Positions 32,215 to 43,452 of a DNA stretch of 64,000 nt are shown in pieces (positions within the stretch are counted from its first letter, which is position 1; the number at the start of each line of letters is the position of its first letter). This DNA comes from Opisthorchis felineus (lineage: Eukaryota > Platyhelminthes > Trematoda > Opisthorchiida > Opisthorchiidae). Where the stretch lies: positions 157,771 to 221,770 of the forward strand of contig SJOL01004315.1 of the NCBI GenBank assembly GCA_004794785.1. The letters run 5' to 3'. The notes below the pieces were generated by a model that saw only the letters and a program-made list of their open reading frames with translations, was not told the origin of the DNA and did no database searches. Both the position numbers and the translations under genes were made by a program.

Positions 32215-33540
32215 GTCCGCGACTGGTACAACTTGGTCCAAATGCTCCCATATTACCCCAAAAGCACATACATGTTTTCGCCCCTTGGGAAATATACTTT
32301 GAGATATAACACTTCAGACTAAGATAAACTCATCGTCTGTTGCAGCCAGAACATTCCATATGGATCTCCTCACTGATGAGGAAGTAAGTCGGGAATAACG
32401 AAGGCAAAGATTTTGACTACTTGTAAGTAATGCTTATGTGTTTAACTGCACGGACCACGTTGAATGCTGAATGGTAGTAATTAGCCCAGCTGCTGGAAAA
32501 ATAGTTTCTGAGGTCAACTGGCATTTGGCCGACAGGATTCGAAGAGCGCGGCCATGTTTTTGATGAAATAGATTGAGGCAATAAGACTGACTGCTTATAT
32601 CCACACCTTCCGGCAGTCTAGTAGGGAGGGGACTCGAACACTAGAAAGTGGAGAAATGTGGACAAAAGAGCACATTCAGTGCTTTAGATAGACCCACACA
32701 TGCCTGCATTGTCGTCACACTGAAAGTATAAGGTGTTAGCCGACCGATCGACACGAGGGCGACCATTGTCTAACTCTGAGCTTCTGTTCACGGCGGTCAA
32801 GTTTCATTTCATATTTGTTCATAGGTATGATGAAAGCAATTCGTGACAGTTGCCCTTAAAAGTGAATGTGTGGGCGGAAAATGATTCACATGACGAGATC
32901 TTATGCTAGAAAAGCGCATCTGTTTGGATAACACGGTAAATGATAAGGGAGCTTTTCCTCTCGGGCCCGAAACAAATTTTTGAAGACTGCCTGTCACGGG
33001 TGACGGACATGCCAAAAGCCAGAAAGCAGTCAACAAACTTGCGGCCGGGGCACACGTCAAAACACGTGGCACTCACCGCAAGAAGTGCGGCCAGAAGAGA
33101 TAAATGCACTATACAGTGTGCTATAGATTGCACCGACCGTACTGAGATAGAACGTTTCCAGCTGCTTCACGTCCCCACCGGCAGACAGATGTGGAATCGG
33201 GACAGTTGGGGATTCAAGACAATTAGTTGCACAATTAGGCTGGTTTGAATCGACAGGGTGCACATGTCGGGCATTTTTAGTGGGTGTTGGGAATAGCTAA
33301 GTGGTAGTGACGGCAGTGGGACGGAAGTATCGTTTAGTGTAAGACTAGGAGAGCGTTCCTTGTGTTCCACAATCGGGTCCCCTTGGAGAGGTCACCAGCC
33401 ATCAGTACATATGTTTTCTGGTTAAGATCTTCATGTCCCTTTGTTAAGCCGTTGTGTAGCTGCTTGTAGGACGTTCGCACCCAGTACAATGCTGTGTGGA
33501 AAATGCTCCGAGGAGCAGAACTGCGTAACCTTACAAGCGA
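32215..33540. other. SINHCAF intron 1, no feature recognised
   Basis: A 102-codon frame (32940-33248, plus) and its antisense partners carry no known domain and no clear splice sites. Confidence 0.3.
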
Positions 33541-33544
33541 CATC

Positions 33545-33640
33545 CGTGAAATGCGACCAGCTCATTTATCGTTGGAAAGTTGCCACTCAGATAAACTTTT
33601 ACCTTAACTCAGCATTGTTGACCGGTGTAGTGCTCTGGAT
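33545..33640 (+). repeat. Dispersed repeat C
   Basis: GCGACCAGCTCATTTATCG and CTCAGCATTGTTGACCGGTG recur as diverged forms at 39146-39222 (GTGATCAGTTCATCTATCG and TCAGCATTGCTGATCTGGTG). Confidence 0.4.
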
Positions 33641-33757
33641 ACATGATGGTTGAGCACCGACAGTCCCCGCGCGCGCAACTTCGACAGCTCATTCTAATAC
33701 TCGAGACTCTGTGATTGACTGAAAAGCTGATGTCACGCCGCTGCTATAGATCTATAA

Positions 33758-33937
33758 ATCGTTCAGCTGTAGCACCCTTTCGATGCCTAACTGCCATGCC
33801 ACTAGAAGGAAGCAAGAGGGCTGGGATACTGCCGGGTTGCCCAAGCCTAGACAGGGGAAGTCAAGAAGCAGAGGTCGGGTTCGAACCAGAATGGACCTTG
33901 CGGTCAGTAAATTCGCGCTCTAACCACTGGCTGATGT
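33758..33937 (-). repeat. tRNA-headed SINE (family 1)
   Basis: Reverse copy: CGTTCAGCTGTAGCACCC, GGGATACTGCCGGGTTGCCC and GGTCGGGTTCGAACCAGAAT, with the head at TCTAACCACTGGCTGA. It lies about 180 bp downstream of the SINHCAF exon 1 donor. Confidence 0.85.
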
Positions 33938-34118
33938 TAAGTGGTACGACACGGTTATTTTGATCATTTCGCATATCCGAATATCCCAGGAGATGAAGAA
34001 ATCCGTTCTATAAAATTCTATCAAACCAGGTAATCGACAGAGTTCTATCTGCTGACCGACTGAAAACGACGAATCTGTTTTTAAAATGCGTGCAAATGAG
34101 TGAGACTTGGCAGCTTAC

Positions 34119-34376
34119 CTGTGCAAACAGTCCGGTTTGCCTGTCCCGTTGCAACCATCGTTTGACACAAAGCACACAGGCGTTGCATAAGTCACCTGAC
34201 CGCGCAGCTGCCTGTTGGCCGAAACATCCGGCGAAATGTTCTGAATAACGAGTACTGATCGTGAATCGGGAGGAAGACGATTTCGTCCCACAAATGCAAC
34301 AACCCGTTTGACTGCGAAATTGCGATCGACTGGAACTGGTCCCACCGCCGGAGCCAGTCGAGTGGCCACCACTCAT
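34119..34376 (-). CDS. SINHCAF-like gene, first coding exon (SIN3-HDAC complex subunit)
   Basis: The ATG at 34376 opens 86 codons that end in phase 0 at a perfect donor, GCACAG/GTAAGCTG. After a 23-residue Gly/Ser leader comes TGCCICGTKSSSSRFTISTR, then HFAGCFGQQAAARSGDLCNA and CVLCVKRW. The Cys pattern (CCIC, CF, DLCNACV), the SSSSRFT motif and the VKRW end match the N-terminal domain of SINHCAF/FAM60A, which associates with SIN3-HDAC and acts in the nucleus. A likely acceptor (TCCTCGTTGTCAG) lies 14 bases upstream of the ATG, suggesting an intron in the 5' leader. The protein is much longer than its vertebrate relatives. Confidence 0.85.
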
Positions 34377-34731
34377 TGTCTGATTATGAGCTGACAACGA
34401 GGACGGGGGCTTACTGCACAGCGTCTACCAGGAGAACAAGGTCCAAGAGACTGGAATTAGATAACGTCAAACCTCTGTGTCATTATCGAGGATCTGAGCA
34501 GTGATACTGAACGACAAAGTAAGCAACATACGTTCAAAACGGTCATTCTAGCTGACACTCCCAGTAGTTGGTTTGCTCATGTCAAACACATTGTGACCAG
34601 GCATTCAGGCAGCTTACTCGAGCTAAACAGCATAAATCCATCCAGTTTTCAATAACAACTTCTAATTAGACGTTCATTATGTTGATGCCCGTTAGACTGC
34701 CCTAATTGGCATCTCGTGTACGCAGACCACA

Positions 34732-34809
34732 GGGGACAATACGCAGGGATACACACCGGGGACAATACGCAGTGATACACACCGGGGACAATACGCAGTG
34801 ATACACACC
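34732..34809. repeat. 26-bp minisatellite, three units
   Basis: The unit starts GGGGACAATACGCAG(T/G)GATA and repeats at 34732, 34758 and 34784 with one difference. It lies about 350 bp upstream of the SINHCAF start codon. Confidence 0.9.
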
Positions 34810-35209
34810 GCTTCACTGACACTCGTGACCCCAAAAAGGTCAACGCCAAGATAGTAGGTCACCACCACCACATGTGTAATCAAATGAGGTCATCAAACAC
34901 TGGCCAAACCAATTCAAATCATACTGAAGGACGCGTTTGAAAAAGTTCATTAACCTGGACTACTGAAAAACCTAGTAAAGCAAATGAGTGTATTTCGCTT
35001 CCTTCGAGAAAAAAAGACGAAATTCTGAGCCAGTATCTGAGCGTAACAATACTCAGAGTATAGAGTACATGAGCCACACTACTTCTACGTATGACCTCAG
35101 GAGCTTCTGTTCTGACTTTCACCAAATAAGTTCATGAATTCCAGAAAGTGTGGAACCTGAACCAGCTAGTCTGTATGAAGAACTGATCACCAGTACGGAT
35201 GAAATTTAG

Positions 35210-35675
35210 GCTTGCAGCAGTGGAGATAACATCAATCGATCAGAAATGCTTTCTGTCTTGGAAGACGTACACGAATGTAGCAAAGGGACGCGCCGTGAAC
35301 TATTCGGTACGTATTGAATGGCCATAATGAATCACACCTTTGGCAGCTTCGAATGGAATCCGTGATAGCAGGACAAGTCTCACGCGCCGTAATCTCCTTT
35401 GTAATGTGGAGGTCAACATCATAACGAAGTTGAATTGCGACCTCCCATCAAATACCCCTAACACAGGAGATCCTCTGCTTTGTCTGTTTCTGTTCAAATC
35501 CACTTGGAAAAAAGTCGATATCACCCATGTTGACCTAGCGTTCTTCTCTCTACCTAAAGCACAAGAAAGTGCTAAAATCCCCACTTCGGATTTCCGACCT
35601 CGAACTTCCTGCATATTGCACGAAAGATCTCGTAACCGGGAAGGTCGTCCCTTAAGAGGACAATCCTTAGTATAA
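35210..35675 (+). CDS. Candidate two exons with a 40-bp intron, unknown protein
   Basis: The first exon (35210-35306) reads ACSSGDNINRSEMLSVLEDV, HECSKGTRRELF and leaves one base. Intron 35307-35346 is 40 bp, with GTACGT and TTTGGCAG ends. The second exon continues in frame as ASNGIRDSRTSLTRRNLLCN to a stop at 35675 (141 codons joined). A rival frame is also open across the same junction (LAAVEITSIDQKCFLSWKTY, then LRMESVIAGQ), so the true frame is unsettled. No domain is recognised. It probably continues with the two exons below. Confidence 0.35.
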
Positions 35676-35812
35676 CATCTAAGTATCACAAAGCCTACGT
35701 CCTAAAAACTGCCCAAACGTATAACCGCTGCTAAATCTATCGTTAAGTTAGGGGTATCGTTCCGATTGCAATACTGGGACATTTCTTAGAATTTAAAGCA
35801 AGTATTTCACAG

Positions 35813-35963
35813 TGTGAAAAATACAATCGATAGTCCGAACTCAGATTTATGCCCGAATCTCACATCTCGAACGGAAAACAATCTGAAAGTGCAGCCAAAA
35901 CTTGCGCTCTGGAAAAGCGCCATCTTTCCCGCAACAGCCGAAAAACTTCAGAAAGATGAAGAA
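35813..35963 (+). CDS. Candidate internal exon, unknown protein
   Basis: GTATTTCACAG precedes 151 bases in one frame: VKNTIDSPNSDLCPNLTSRT, then ENNLKVQPKLALWKSAIFPA and TAEKLQKDEE, ending in phase 0 at GTATCG. The donor is weak. The reading has no Met and is short, but its composition is clearly protein-like. Confidence 0.35.
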
Positions 35964-36069
35964 GTATCGTGACGTATAGACGGTAGTTTAATGAATTCAA
36001 TCGGGATCACAAGGGCCAAAGTCTACTAAGCACAAGATCACAGTTTTTGATAGAGTACATTGAAGAAAG

Positions 36070-36208
36070 CTAGAAAAGCTAGACCATGAACGCATAAGAT
36101 ATGGAAAAAACAGCTCAACTTCCAGAGAAACAGACCGGCGCCTGTCTCAGTTTCGGTCTTCTCAAGCTAGTTCATCGATCGTCAGTGGAGAGGAAACAAC
36201 TGAACTAA
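36070..36208 (+). CDS. Candidate internal exon, Ser-rich
   Basis: The frame LEKLDHERIRYGKNSSTSRE, TDRRLSQFRSSQASSSIVSG, EETTEL ends at a perfect donor GTAAGTAAT, leaving one base. The acceptor (GAAGAAAG) is poor, so the 5' edge is uncertain. It starts in phase 0, compatible with the exon ending at 35963 after a 106-bp intron. Confidence 0.4.
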
Positions 36209-36209
36209 G

Positions 36210-37837
36210 TAAGTAATATCGACGAGGTTGTCGGAAGACACTGTTTTACAGACATAGAGCATAAAGTGTAGCTGGATAGATGACCCTAGCGGAATCTCTC
36301 ACACAGAATCACAACAAAAATCAATAGGCTGTTTACAAGGCGCATCAACAATGGAGCGCCTATATTCACAGACAAAACCGACAGCTATCTTGCGATCGTG
36401 GACAAAGAAGCCCGAAGGTGCAATTAAGTTTAGAAGCGTTCAACCTAGTTTCTAGCATTCTGAGTGGATTTAGCTGAAGCCAGCAACCTCAAAAGATTGA
36501 CTGACACCCACAAGGGTGGGAGGGTAATACAAACGAACAGAAAGACAAGAGCTTTGTCCGAGTCGAGCGATTCACTCCACAGTGATAAGGAATGTAAACT
36601 GAAACTTTTCACCAAACGAGTTCGGTGAAAAGTGTGAGAACAAAAATGTTGACGGGATGGTAATTGGCCCAAACTGTTGGCAGGACATGTGCTTTGAAAC
36701 AGAAGAGTTAAATTCAAGATTTCAGTTACGACGTAGCTAGACTGCGCTCCACCTAATCTACAAGACAAACATTAAATCAAAAGTTGAAAAGAGTCTTACG
36801 CACTCTGATCTGTGGTTGGCAAAATGAGCTTGTATGTTCGCGACCCAGAACGCATCCGAGTAGCGGAACCATTCATGGATTAGGTTACCGGTCCCGGCAG
36901 CTATGCGACAGCAAAGGGAAGCTGCTAGCTAATTCAGTGTGTCCTAGTTAGTCCACAGGTTCCCCAGGTCAGGGATTATCATCCACCATTTTTAAAAAAT
37001 GTTCGAGCGTAATTTGAAACTGGATTCCGTGCCAAAAATACATCTTTTCACACACACACACACACACATACCTCCCACGCAATGAGCTTTCTCTAGTCCT
37101 GCTTGAAGAGAGTATCTGGGGGGAGGGGGGGTTCGTCAATTTCCAATCATGCACGTACACCAACGAAGGTCACTTTTGGAGTTGGGTGCGGCAAAAATAG
37201 GGAGTCAGGGAAAAATTAAGAACAGTGGATCGCTGTCATGAAAAGAAAATGATCCGCATGCTTTTCGGCAGTGGGAAATGAAATATCTGTTGATCTGTTC
37301 GCTAGGGGAAAGGTACCATGTATCCGGTGAAGAGCATCGACAAAGCATCAATTACTTTTAAAACAAAAACCCAACGACCGAGAAATTTCTAAAGCTCAAA
37401 CAAAATTCGCTTCGGACAAAAATAGTTTGACACCAACCGTTCGAACGGGGAAAGTGATTCTGGTTGGGTGTTTAGGTAAAGACACTGTGCTCGGATTTGG
37501 CTGCAACTGTACAGATGGAAACCTCGGTACCCACGTATTGTCAAGCAAACTAAAACATATTCGGCCTAGGAAATCACTGAACAGAATTCAAACAATAAAG
37601 CACGAACGGGAAACACAAAAAGTGCGGTAGAAGGGAACATTTACTTATGATCGTATCGATTTTGTCATCCGCAGGGGAAAATATAGCTTCAATCAGCCCA
37701 TGTGGAATAATTGCAGAAAAATCGAAGCTTAAGAGGATGTATTCCAACTTTTGACAAAAACGGATACAGAATAAGAAACAAGATGTTTCTGAACCAAAAC
37801 GGGTTTCCTAAGGAAGAATCGCAAGGCAAAAGATAAT
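36210..37837. other. No gene recognised; (CA)n at 37049-37069
   Basis: Contains a CA microsatellite and short frames without a domain (for example 36768-36445, minus, 107 codons). Confidence 0.35.
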
Positions 37838-38017
37838 CGTTCAGTTGTAATACACTTGGATGTCTGGTTGCCAGGCTACCTAAAGGAAGCGCGAGGGATG
37901 AGATACTGCCAGGTTGCCCAAGTCTAGACAGGAGCAGTGGAGATGCCGGAGTTGGGTTCGAACCACGGGCCTTCCGGACAATAAGTTCGTGGCTTAACCA
38001 CTAAGCTATCTCGACCT
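37838..38017 (-). repeat. tRNA-headed SINE (family 1)
   Basis: Full reverse copy with GAGATACTGCCAGGTTGCCC, GTTGGGTTCGAACCACGGGC and CTTAACCACTAAGCTATCTC. Confidence 0.88.
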
Positions 38018-38471
38018 CGTGTTGAAACGGTGGAATATTGAACAATGCAAGAAAGAATACGATCTGGATTTTTCGAGCAGCTTCGAGTAAGAAGCGGTCA
38101 ACTTTTCGTCCGTGGGAAAGCCAGATGTTAGTCCGTACAAAATTTCGCCAGAACAACGAGGGTATGGGAGGTGTGGGAAGATCGGACATTACCCGCTAGC
38201 AAGAAAAAAACAGTGGACCATACGATTCCCGGAGGACCCCTGTTTAAACTCCTGTGGTCTTAAATCATTTCAAATGTCATGACATCCATGTACTGCATCG
38301 ATTTTCCTGTCTGATACCATCACATACACTGGCTTGCATTTATTGCGATGTTTGGAGCTGCCGTCTTAGCAAGCGATCGACGCGCTGAGCCGATGCTTAC
38401 CGGGGCGAGAGAAGGCCAGTTTCTAAATGACCTGAAACCTATCCGTTTTCCACAGCTAACCGCAAATACAG

Positions 38472-38657
38472 ATGGCGTCCTCATCTACGACAGTCCCCCA
38501 AGTTAGGACCTTCAAGAGGCCAGAAAGTAAAGCAAAACAATGTCCGATTCCATTGGAGATACACCACTACTACAGCTCAGTGGAGGTCAACCACCTTCCT
38601 CCCCTACGGTGGTCTTTCTCATGGAGAGCACTACATTTCTTTCGGATTGAGATATAA
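38472..38657 (+). CDS. Weak candidate first exon, unknown
   Basis: An ATG directly after CGCAAATACAG opens MASSSTTVPQVRTFKRPESK, AKQCPIPLEIHHYYSSVE, with a possible weak donor (GTCAAC) at that point. The open frame runs to 38657. No homology is known. Confidence 0.2.
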   Translation: MASSSTTVPQVRTFKRPESKAKQCPIPLEIHHYYSSVEVNHLPPLRWSFSWRALHFFRIEI

Positions 38658-39145
38658 ATCTGGTCATTATCATCCTTGTCAGCTGTAAGAACCGCGTACT
38701 TGTCGTACAGTGGTTGTAGCTGCCACAGTTTTGTCCAACGATGATTTGGGGAGGTGGGGTAGGTAGCTGCGCTTTGGAGGCGGGAGCTGATAAATTGGTG
38801 CGTAAATACAGCACTGCCAGTGGGCTGTTAAGTGGGGGGATTGGGAAGGGAGCTATGCATTGAAGTCAGTAGCTTGGATGCACGAGTACCATTGAGGGCG
38901 CGACTGGGACATGTCTGACAATGTATCTAACCATTGATGTGGCCCGTCCCGGGGTCCCCACCCAGGGAGACGGCAGTGACCAGTGCAGCTGAGTTTGCTG
39001 GTAAAGGCTTTCACACTTCGCTACCAAGTCATTGTTTGACCGCCTCTGGCTAGTTTCCATCCTTCACGTGGTTGTGCGAAAAGAACCTTTCGAGGAAGTC
39101 GGTGGCATACGGAGCACGTGACCAAGCCAGGGCAACCTATGCAGT

Positions 39146-39222
39146 GTGATCAGTTCATCTATCGAGGGTTATTTCTTCCGAATACCATTCAACGTACTTC
39201 AGCATTGCTGATCTGGTGTTCC
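39146..39222 (+). repeat. Dispersed repeat C, second copy
   Basis: Diverged partner of 33545-33640. Confidence 0.35.
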
Positions 39223-39675
39223 CGCCAGACTCGGACAATGCTCCGAAGACATCGATGGTCAAACACTGAAAGTCTTTTGACGTCCTCGGCGCGCAGCGGC
39301 CATGTTACTGATCCCTATAGTAACAGAACATCCCAATAGCAACAAAAACAAACTGAAAAACCTACTCCAATAAGGATTTTCTCCCACAAAATAGCGTTAA
39401 ATGAGTTCCAGTATAGTAACATACATAAATCAAGAGCATAGACTCTCGACCAGTATAGTTTTCGATCATTTGTCACATTACGCGATATTGAACCCCCGTG
39501 TGTCCTGTAGCCATCATATATCAAACAGTTTTAGAGATCATTACGTCACACATTCGTTTTATAGTTTCCATCCTTCTGAGGGGGGTGTCCTTGTAGAGAG
39601 GTACATTCTAGCTTTGTCCAGGCAGAGATTAGAAAATGCTGTCTCTTACTTGTATGGTCAACTGTATTCTGGTAA

Positions 39676-39842
39676 CTAGACAAGGTAGCCAATCAGAATG
39701 ACACCCAGGCAAAGCCATGAATCATAAATCCCTGTCAACAGGGGGCGATCGACACCAACGAGTAGAATGAATGGGATTGCCACGATGATGGTTGTTTTAA
39801 GTAGGTCGAGAATAACATCATAAACGACAGAACAATCAACTT
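39676..39842 (-). CDS. Candidate terminal exon of a multi-pass membrane protein
   Basis: A very good acceptor (GTTTTTTTTAATCCAACAG) opens a 54-codon frame ending in TAG. It reads VDCSVVYDVILDLLKTTIIV, AIPFILLVGVDRPLLTGIYD and SWLCLGVILIGYLV. Two hydrophobic helices are separated by a short DRPLLTGIYDS loop, and the chain ends inside the second. The family is not recognised, and no upstream exon was assigned. Confidence 0.4.
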
Positions 39843-39844
39843 CT

Positions 39845-40450
39845 GTTGGATTAAAAAAAACGTCTGAAATCCAAATTGCATTCGCCAGACAAAATGAAGT
39901 GTGAGGAGCAGAATCCACCTACTAAGAGAGGCACGCGATAAACCGCAAGGCCAACAACAGCAACCCCCACACGAGACAGTGCGGAGGGCAGATTTCTGTG
40001 GGAGATTAAGTTACGCGGCGGACCGTGTGTTTCACCCTCATGGATGGCGAGATAACAACAAAAGGAACGAGACAAAGAAAGCAAAAATCATGAGTGTGTA
40101 GTAGGCGTGCGTGGAGGTCAGGTGAATTATTCGTGGCCTATGTATGTATTTGGAAAATTGAAGTGTTAACTACCGTAACACATTCAGTGGGGACGGTGTG
40201 GAAAGCGTAAAAACAAATAAAGCGTACCCACGAGGGGATCGTTAGTCGAAATAGAGGGAATATATGGGACACCTTGGACGATTGAATGCTTCCCCCACAC
40301 AAAGTGTATGGAGTTTCTGATCTGAGCAAGCTAAAACGGCATGAATTTTGCCCTTGAGACATGTTAACCTGATTTAAAAATATGAATAGTAATAATAGAA
40401 AGAATCCTGGAGGGGGAGAAACCACAGCAAGTCAAAGGGACGCGCTGACC
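39845..40450. other. No gene recognised
   Basis: A 95-codon minus frame (40425-40138) begins MVSPPPGFFLLLLFIFLNQV, like a signal peptide, but has no other support. Confidence 0.25.
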
Positions 40451-40451
40451 T

Positions 40452-40823
40452 CTATCTGACGGAGATCATGGACGCGACTACCATTTCGAAGACATCACAT
40501 TCACTACAGGGTGAGTAATGCGCCATGTAGAACAATACGGATCTCGGAATAACTTTGTCTTGACATTTGTTCAGAAAAAAGACAGGGAAATACGGTGGGA
40601 CAGGATAGAAATACGGCTCACGCACGGATTGTGAGCATGGAATACAATTAACGGACTTTATTTCTGGGGCGCCCTTTGGGATGGCACTGTAGTCAGTCAA
40701 TCGGACGAAGGCAGATTGAAATGCTGCATTCAGAGCGATGAAAACTAAAGCAAGATGCGCTTTTGACGTGGAATGACGTATTGGGGTAGTCAAGTAATGA
40801 GATGTCCAGTCGTCCGGAGGCAT
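40452..40823 (-). CDS. Unassigned 123-codon open frame
   Basis: ATG at 40823 opens MPPDDWTSHYLTTPIRHSTS and stays open through KAHLALVFIALNAAFQSAFV and a Tyr/Pro-rich stretch (EPYFYPVPPYFPVFFL). It is one of the longer anonymous frames here. No domain or flanking splice signals were recognised, so it may be chance. Confidence 0.22.
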   Translation of the reverse strand: MPPDDWTSHYLTTPIRHSTSKAHLALVFIALNAAFQSAFVRLTDYSAIPKGAPEIKSVNCIPCSQSVREPYFYPVPPYFPVFFLNKCQDKVIPRSVLFYMAHYSPCSECDVFEMVVASMISVR

Positions 40824-40879
40824 CAGTACTAAACCTAAGGGAACCTCTGTCAGTCCTCACCCAGTATCAGCTCTAGAGT

Positions 40880-41060
40880 TCGGGGTAGCTCAGTGGTTAA
40901 GGCGCGAGCTTATTCACCAGAAAGTTCGTGGTTAGAATCCAACCTCTGCATCTCAACTGCTCCTGTCTAGGCTCGGGAATCCTGGCAGTATCTGAGCTCC
41001 CGTGCATTATTCGGGTGGCATGCCAGCTATACACCGAAAAGGCGCTACAGCCGAACAATT
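40880..41060 (+). repeat. tRNA-headed SINE (family 1)
   Basis: GGGTAGCTCAGTGGTTAAGG is a clear A box; the B box is mutated to GTGGTTAGAATCC. Body: AGGCTCGGGAATCCTGGCAG. Confidence 0.85.
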
Positions 41061-42117
41061 TCTTTTTTCCTTTTCATTTCAAAATCACTTCTACCGGCTG
41101 AATTACAGGGCTCTCGCCCACGTACACTGAGAGAACATTTCGCACTTGAGAACAAGCCAGTGAAGAAAAACAACCGATCAAAATCGGGCGGCGCAATGTC
41201 CCTCTTGAATTTGGATTATATTGGGTCAGTCCATCGTTGCTGATCCCGGGGCATTTGTGACCTGACGGTCGTTGTTTGAGCTTCATCTCATGACTTCACA
41301 AAAATTCGTCGGTACTTGTGACATGTGGAGTACGATACTTTCAGCTTTCTTCAATGTAATCAACAAAATTATTTCATCGACTAGATCAGACCTAACCCAA
41401 AAACACATCCACTGCCTAAACAGAGACAATTGAATTCACTGAGCAAACACCCGCGTGACCAAAAAATTTGAAGTTATAAACAGGCGGGTGGAATTACGTA
41501 TTTTTTGAACCCGTAAATCAGGGTGCATGTTGACAAAAAATGCGAACGTCGTGAATAAACCCCTTTTCGGGAGTAGTGTGAGTTCGAAGGGCAAGTGCCG
41601 TCCATTTCCTTTAAACTGCACGAAGATTTGAAAGAATCCACTACTTAAATGGATCCTGACTTATAGGACAGTGCTCTTCAATTCGTGAAATAATTGACAG
41701 TTTTGGTTGGACTAGACCACAATTTTTCTAAGACTACAGCTCTATTATATCGGAAGGAATGATGTACAGATAAGCTCAATGCGTTCTTGAGACCCGTTGT
41801 AAGAATTATGAGGGTTAAAAAGTAATTTTCAACATGAACATATTTTCTTTCACGTATTTACTTCGAAGGTTCTTAACAACACATCCCACGAATAGAAACA
41901 GGGTAGGACTTGTGCCGTATAATTCTCCTTGAAAAATTGTCGCAATAAGAAGATCTCCGTCGGTTTTCTCCGTTCCTTCCGTTTAATCATTGACAGTTGC
42001 CAAATTCTAAAAGGCCACCAAGTTGGTGTGCTTCACTGTTCAACTCACTCTCATTCCATCCTGTGTTAGATGCTACTCACATGGTGCCCTCTTCAACTGT
42101 TTATCCGTAATGGTGAT
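41061..42117. other. No gene recognised
   Basis: Short frames and AT-rich sequence only. Confidence 0.3.
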
Positions 42118-42301
42118 GGGGACGAGACAGCTGAGCGGTTAACGCATAAACTTAGTGACCGGAAGGTCCGTGGTTCGAACCCAACCCCAGCATCTCCACT
42201 GCTAGTTTCTAGGTTTGGGCAACCGAAAGAACCTCAGCCCTCATGTTTCCTTCGGGTGACATGGAAGCAACGCATCGAAAAAATGTTACAGTTGAACGAC
42301 T
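42118..42301 (+). repeat. tRNA-headed SINE (family 1)
   Basis: GACAGCTGAGCGGTTAACGC, GTGGTTCGAACCCAACCCC and CCTTCGGGTGACATGGAAGC. It ends in GTTGAACGACTATTTGTTTG, directly before the candidate gene below. Confidence 0.85.
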
Positions 42302-42327
42302 ATTTGTTTGTTTACTTTTCATCTATA

Positions 42328-42681
42328 ATGGTTGGAACTTTTAAATTTCTCACTTTGGTCACACTTGATGATCTTTTGGAGGCAAGATCGTCTCATGGTG
42401 AGTAAGCCAAAAACAGCGATCGATATTCCCAAAACTTTCGTTCATTCTGGTTTCCAGGTATTTGCAAAACGGTTGTTCATCTGTAAACCAGGGGAGTGCA
42501 GGTTATTTATGTGTTCCCTTATGCAGGTCGCAGTCTCAGTTCACGTACAGTCACTCGCTATCAGTTGAAGCACAGAGTACGTAATCCTTTCGCTCAATTA
42601 TTGCTAGGACAGCTGGTGACCACTGGTTCAGTGGTGTGGAGACACATCGACCAGACATGGTGTGATGGATGTTGTAAATAA
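42328..42681 (+). CDS. Candidate small gene with three micro-introns (72 residues)
   Basis: Exons 42328-42397, 42458-42482, 42527-42576 and 42608-42681 join in one frame of 73 codons. The introns are 60, 44 and 31 bp. Donors are GTGAGTAAG, GTAAACCAG and GTACGTAAT. Acceptors are CTGGTTTCCAG, CCCTTATGCAG and ATTATTGCTAG. The product starts MVGTFKFLTLVTLDDLLEAR, passes through HGICKTVVHLSQSQFTYSHS and ends HIDQTWCDGCCK. An AATAAA overlaps the stop codon. Introns near 31 bp are known from schistosomes. The product has no known domain. I picked the junctions for frame agreement, so chance is not excluded. Confidence 0.38.
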
Positions 42682-43281
42682 ACTGTAGGCACATCTCCTT
42701 TAGATCACATGTCTGAGTTATTTTGTTTTCGAAATGTCAGACGGAGAGCGCCCCCGGATCCCCAGAGCAAACCACAGAACATATCGGGACAGAAGCGCAG
42801 AGTAATGTCAGTCAGTTCTGTACAGAAAAGTATGAGAACATACACAATGAGTGACTGGTCCAGTATGGCCATTTGACAGCCAAAGACAAACCATTTCGAA
42901 TCGGACTGTACTGTCTTCCATTCAATACCCTCTCATTGGTACATCAGACCATTCATGATCGTTGTCCCACTGTTGTTGTTGTCCACTGTTTATGAGCGCA
43001 TCCATCCTCACGCAGTTCCGTCAGGCGAAATATCCGCACAACTGGCTAGCCTGATTTGGGGCCAACGCTCCCTCTCACTTATCTTGTAGGACAACAACAT
43101 ATCGAATATTCAAAGGCCAGTATAATTCGTTGCCCGTAGGACTTCGACATGTCGGAGAGGATGTCTAGCCACCGACGGGGTGGGCCTATACCAACTTGAC
43201 CCCGCAGATAGCCTGAGTTCTCGTGGGAAAGATCGATGTTTTGCTTCCGAGGATCCGCATTCACGTCTAATAATAACAATA

Positions 43282-43452
43282 ACACCCTTTCGGTTAATAA
43301 GTCCCAGTTTACCCGAAGGAAGCACGAGGGCTAAGATACAGCCTGGTTGTCCAAACCTGGAAAGGAACGGTCGAGATGCCGCAGTTGGGTTCGAACCATG
43401 GACCTCCCGATCAGTAGGTGCACTCCTTAACCACTGAGCCATCTCGAGCTCA
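43282..43452 (-). repeat. tRNA-headed SINE (family 1)
   Basis: Reverse copy: CACCCTTTCGGTTAATAAG, CAGTTGGGTTCGAACCATGG and CCTTAACCACTGAGCCATCT. Confidence 0.85.

Noticed and set aside
32360..32410. Hammerhead-like CTGATGAG at 32370
   Set aside because: The following bases do not form stem II and the GAAA is replaced by CGAAGG; no stem I partner.
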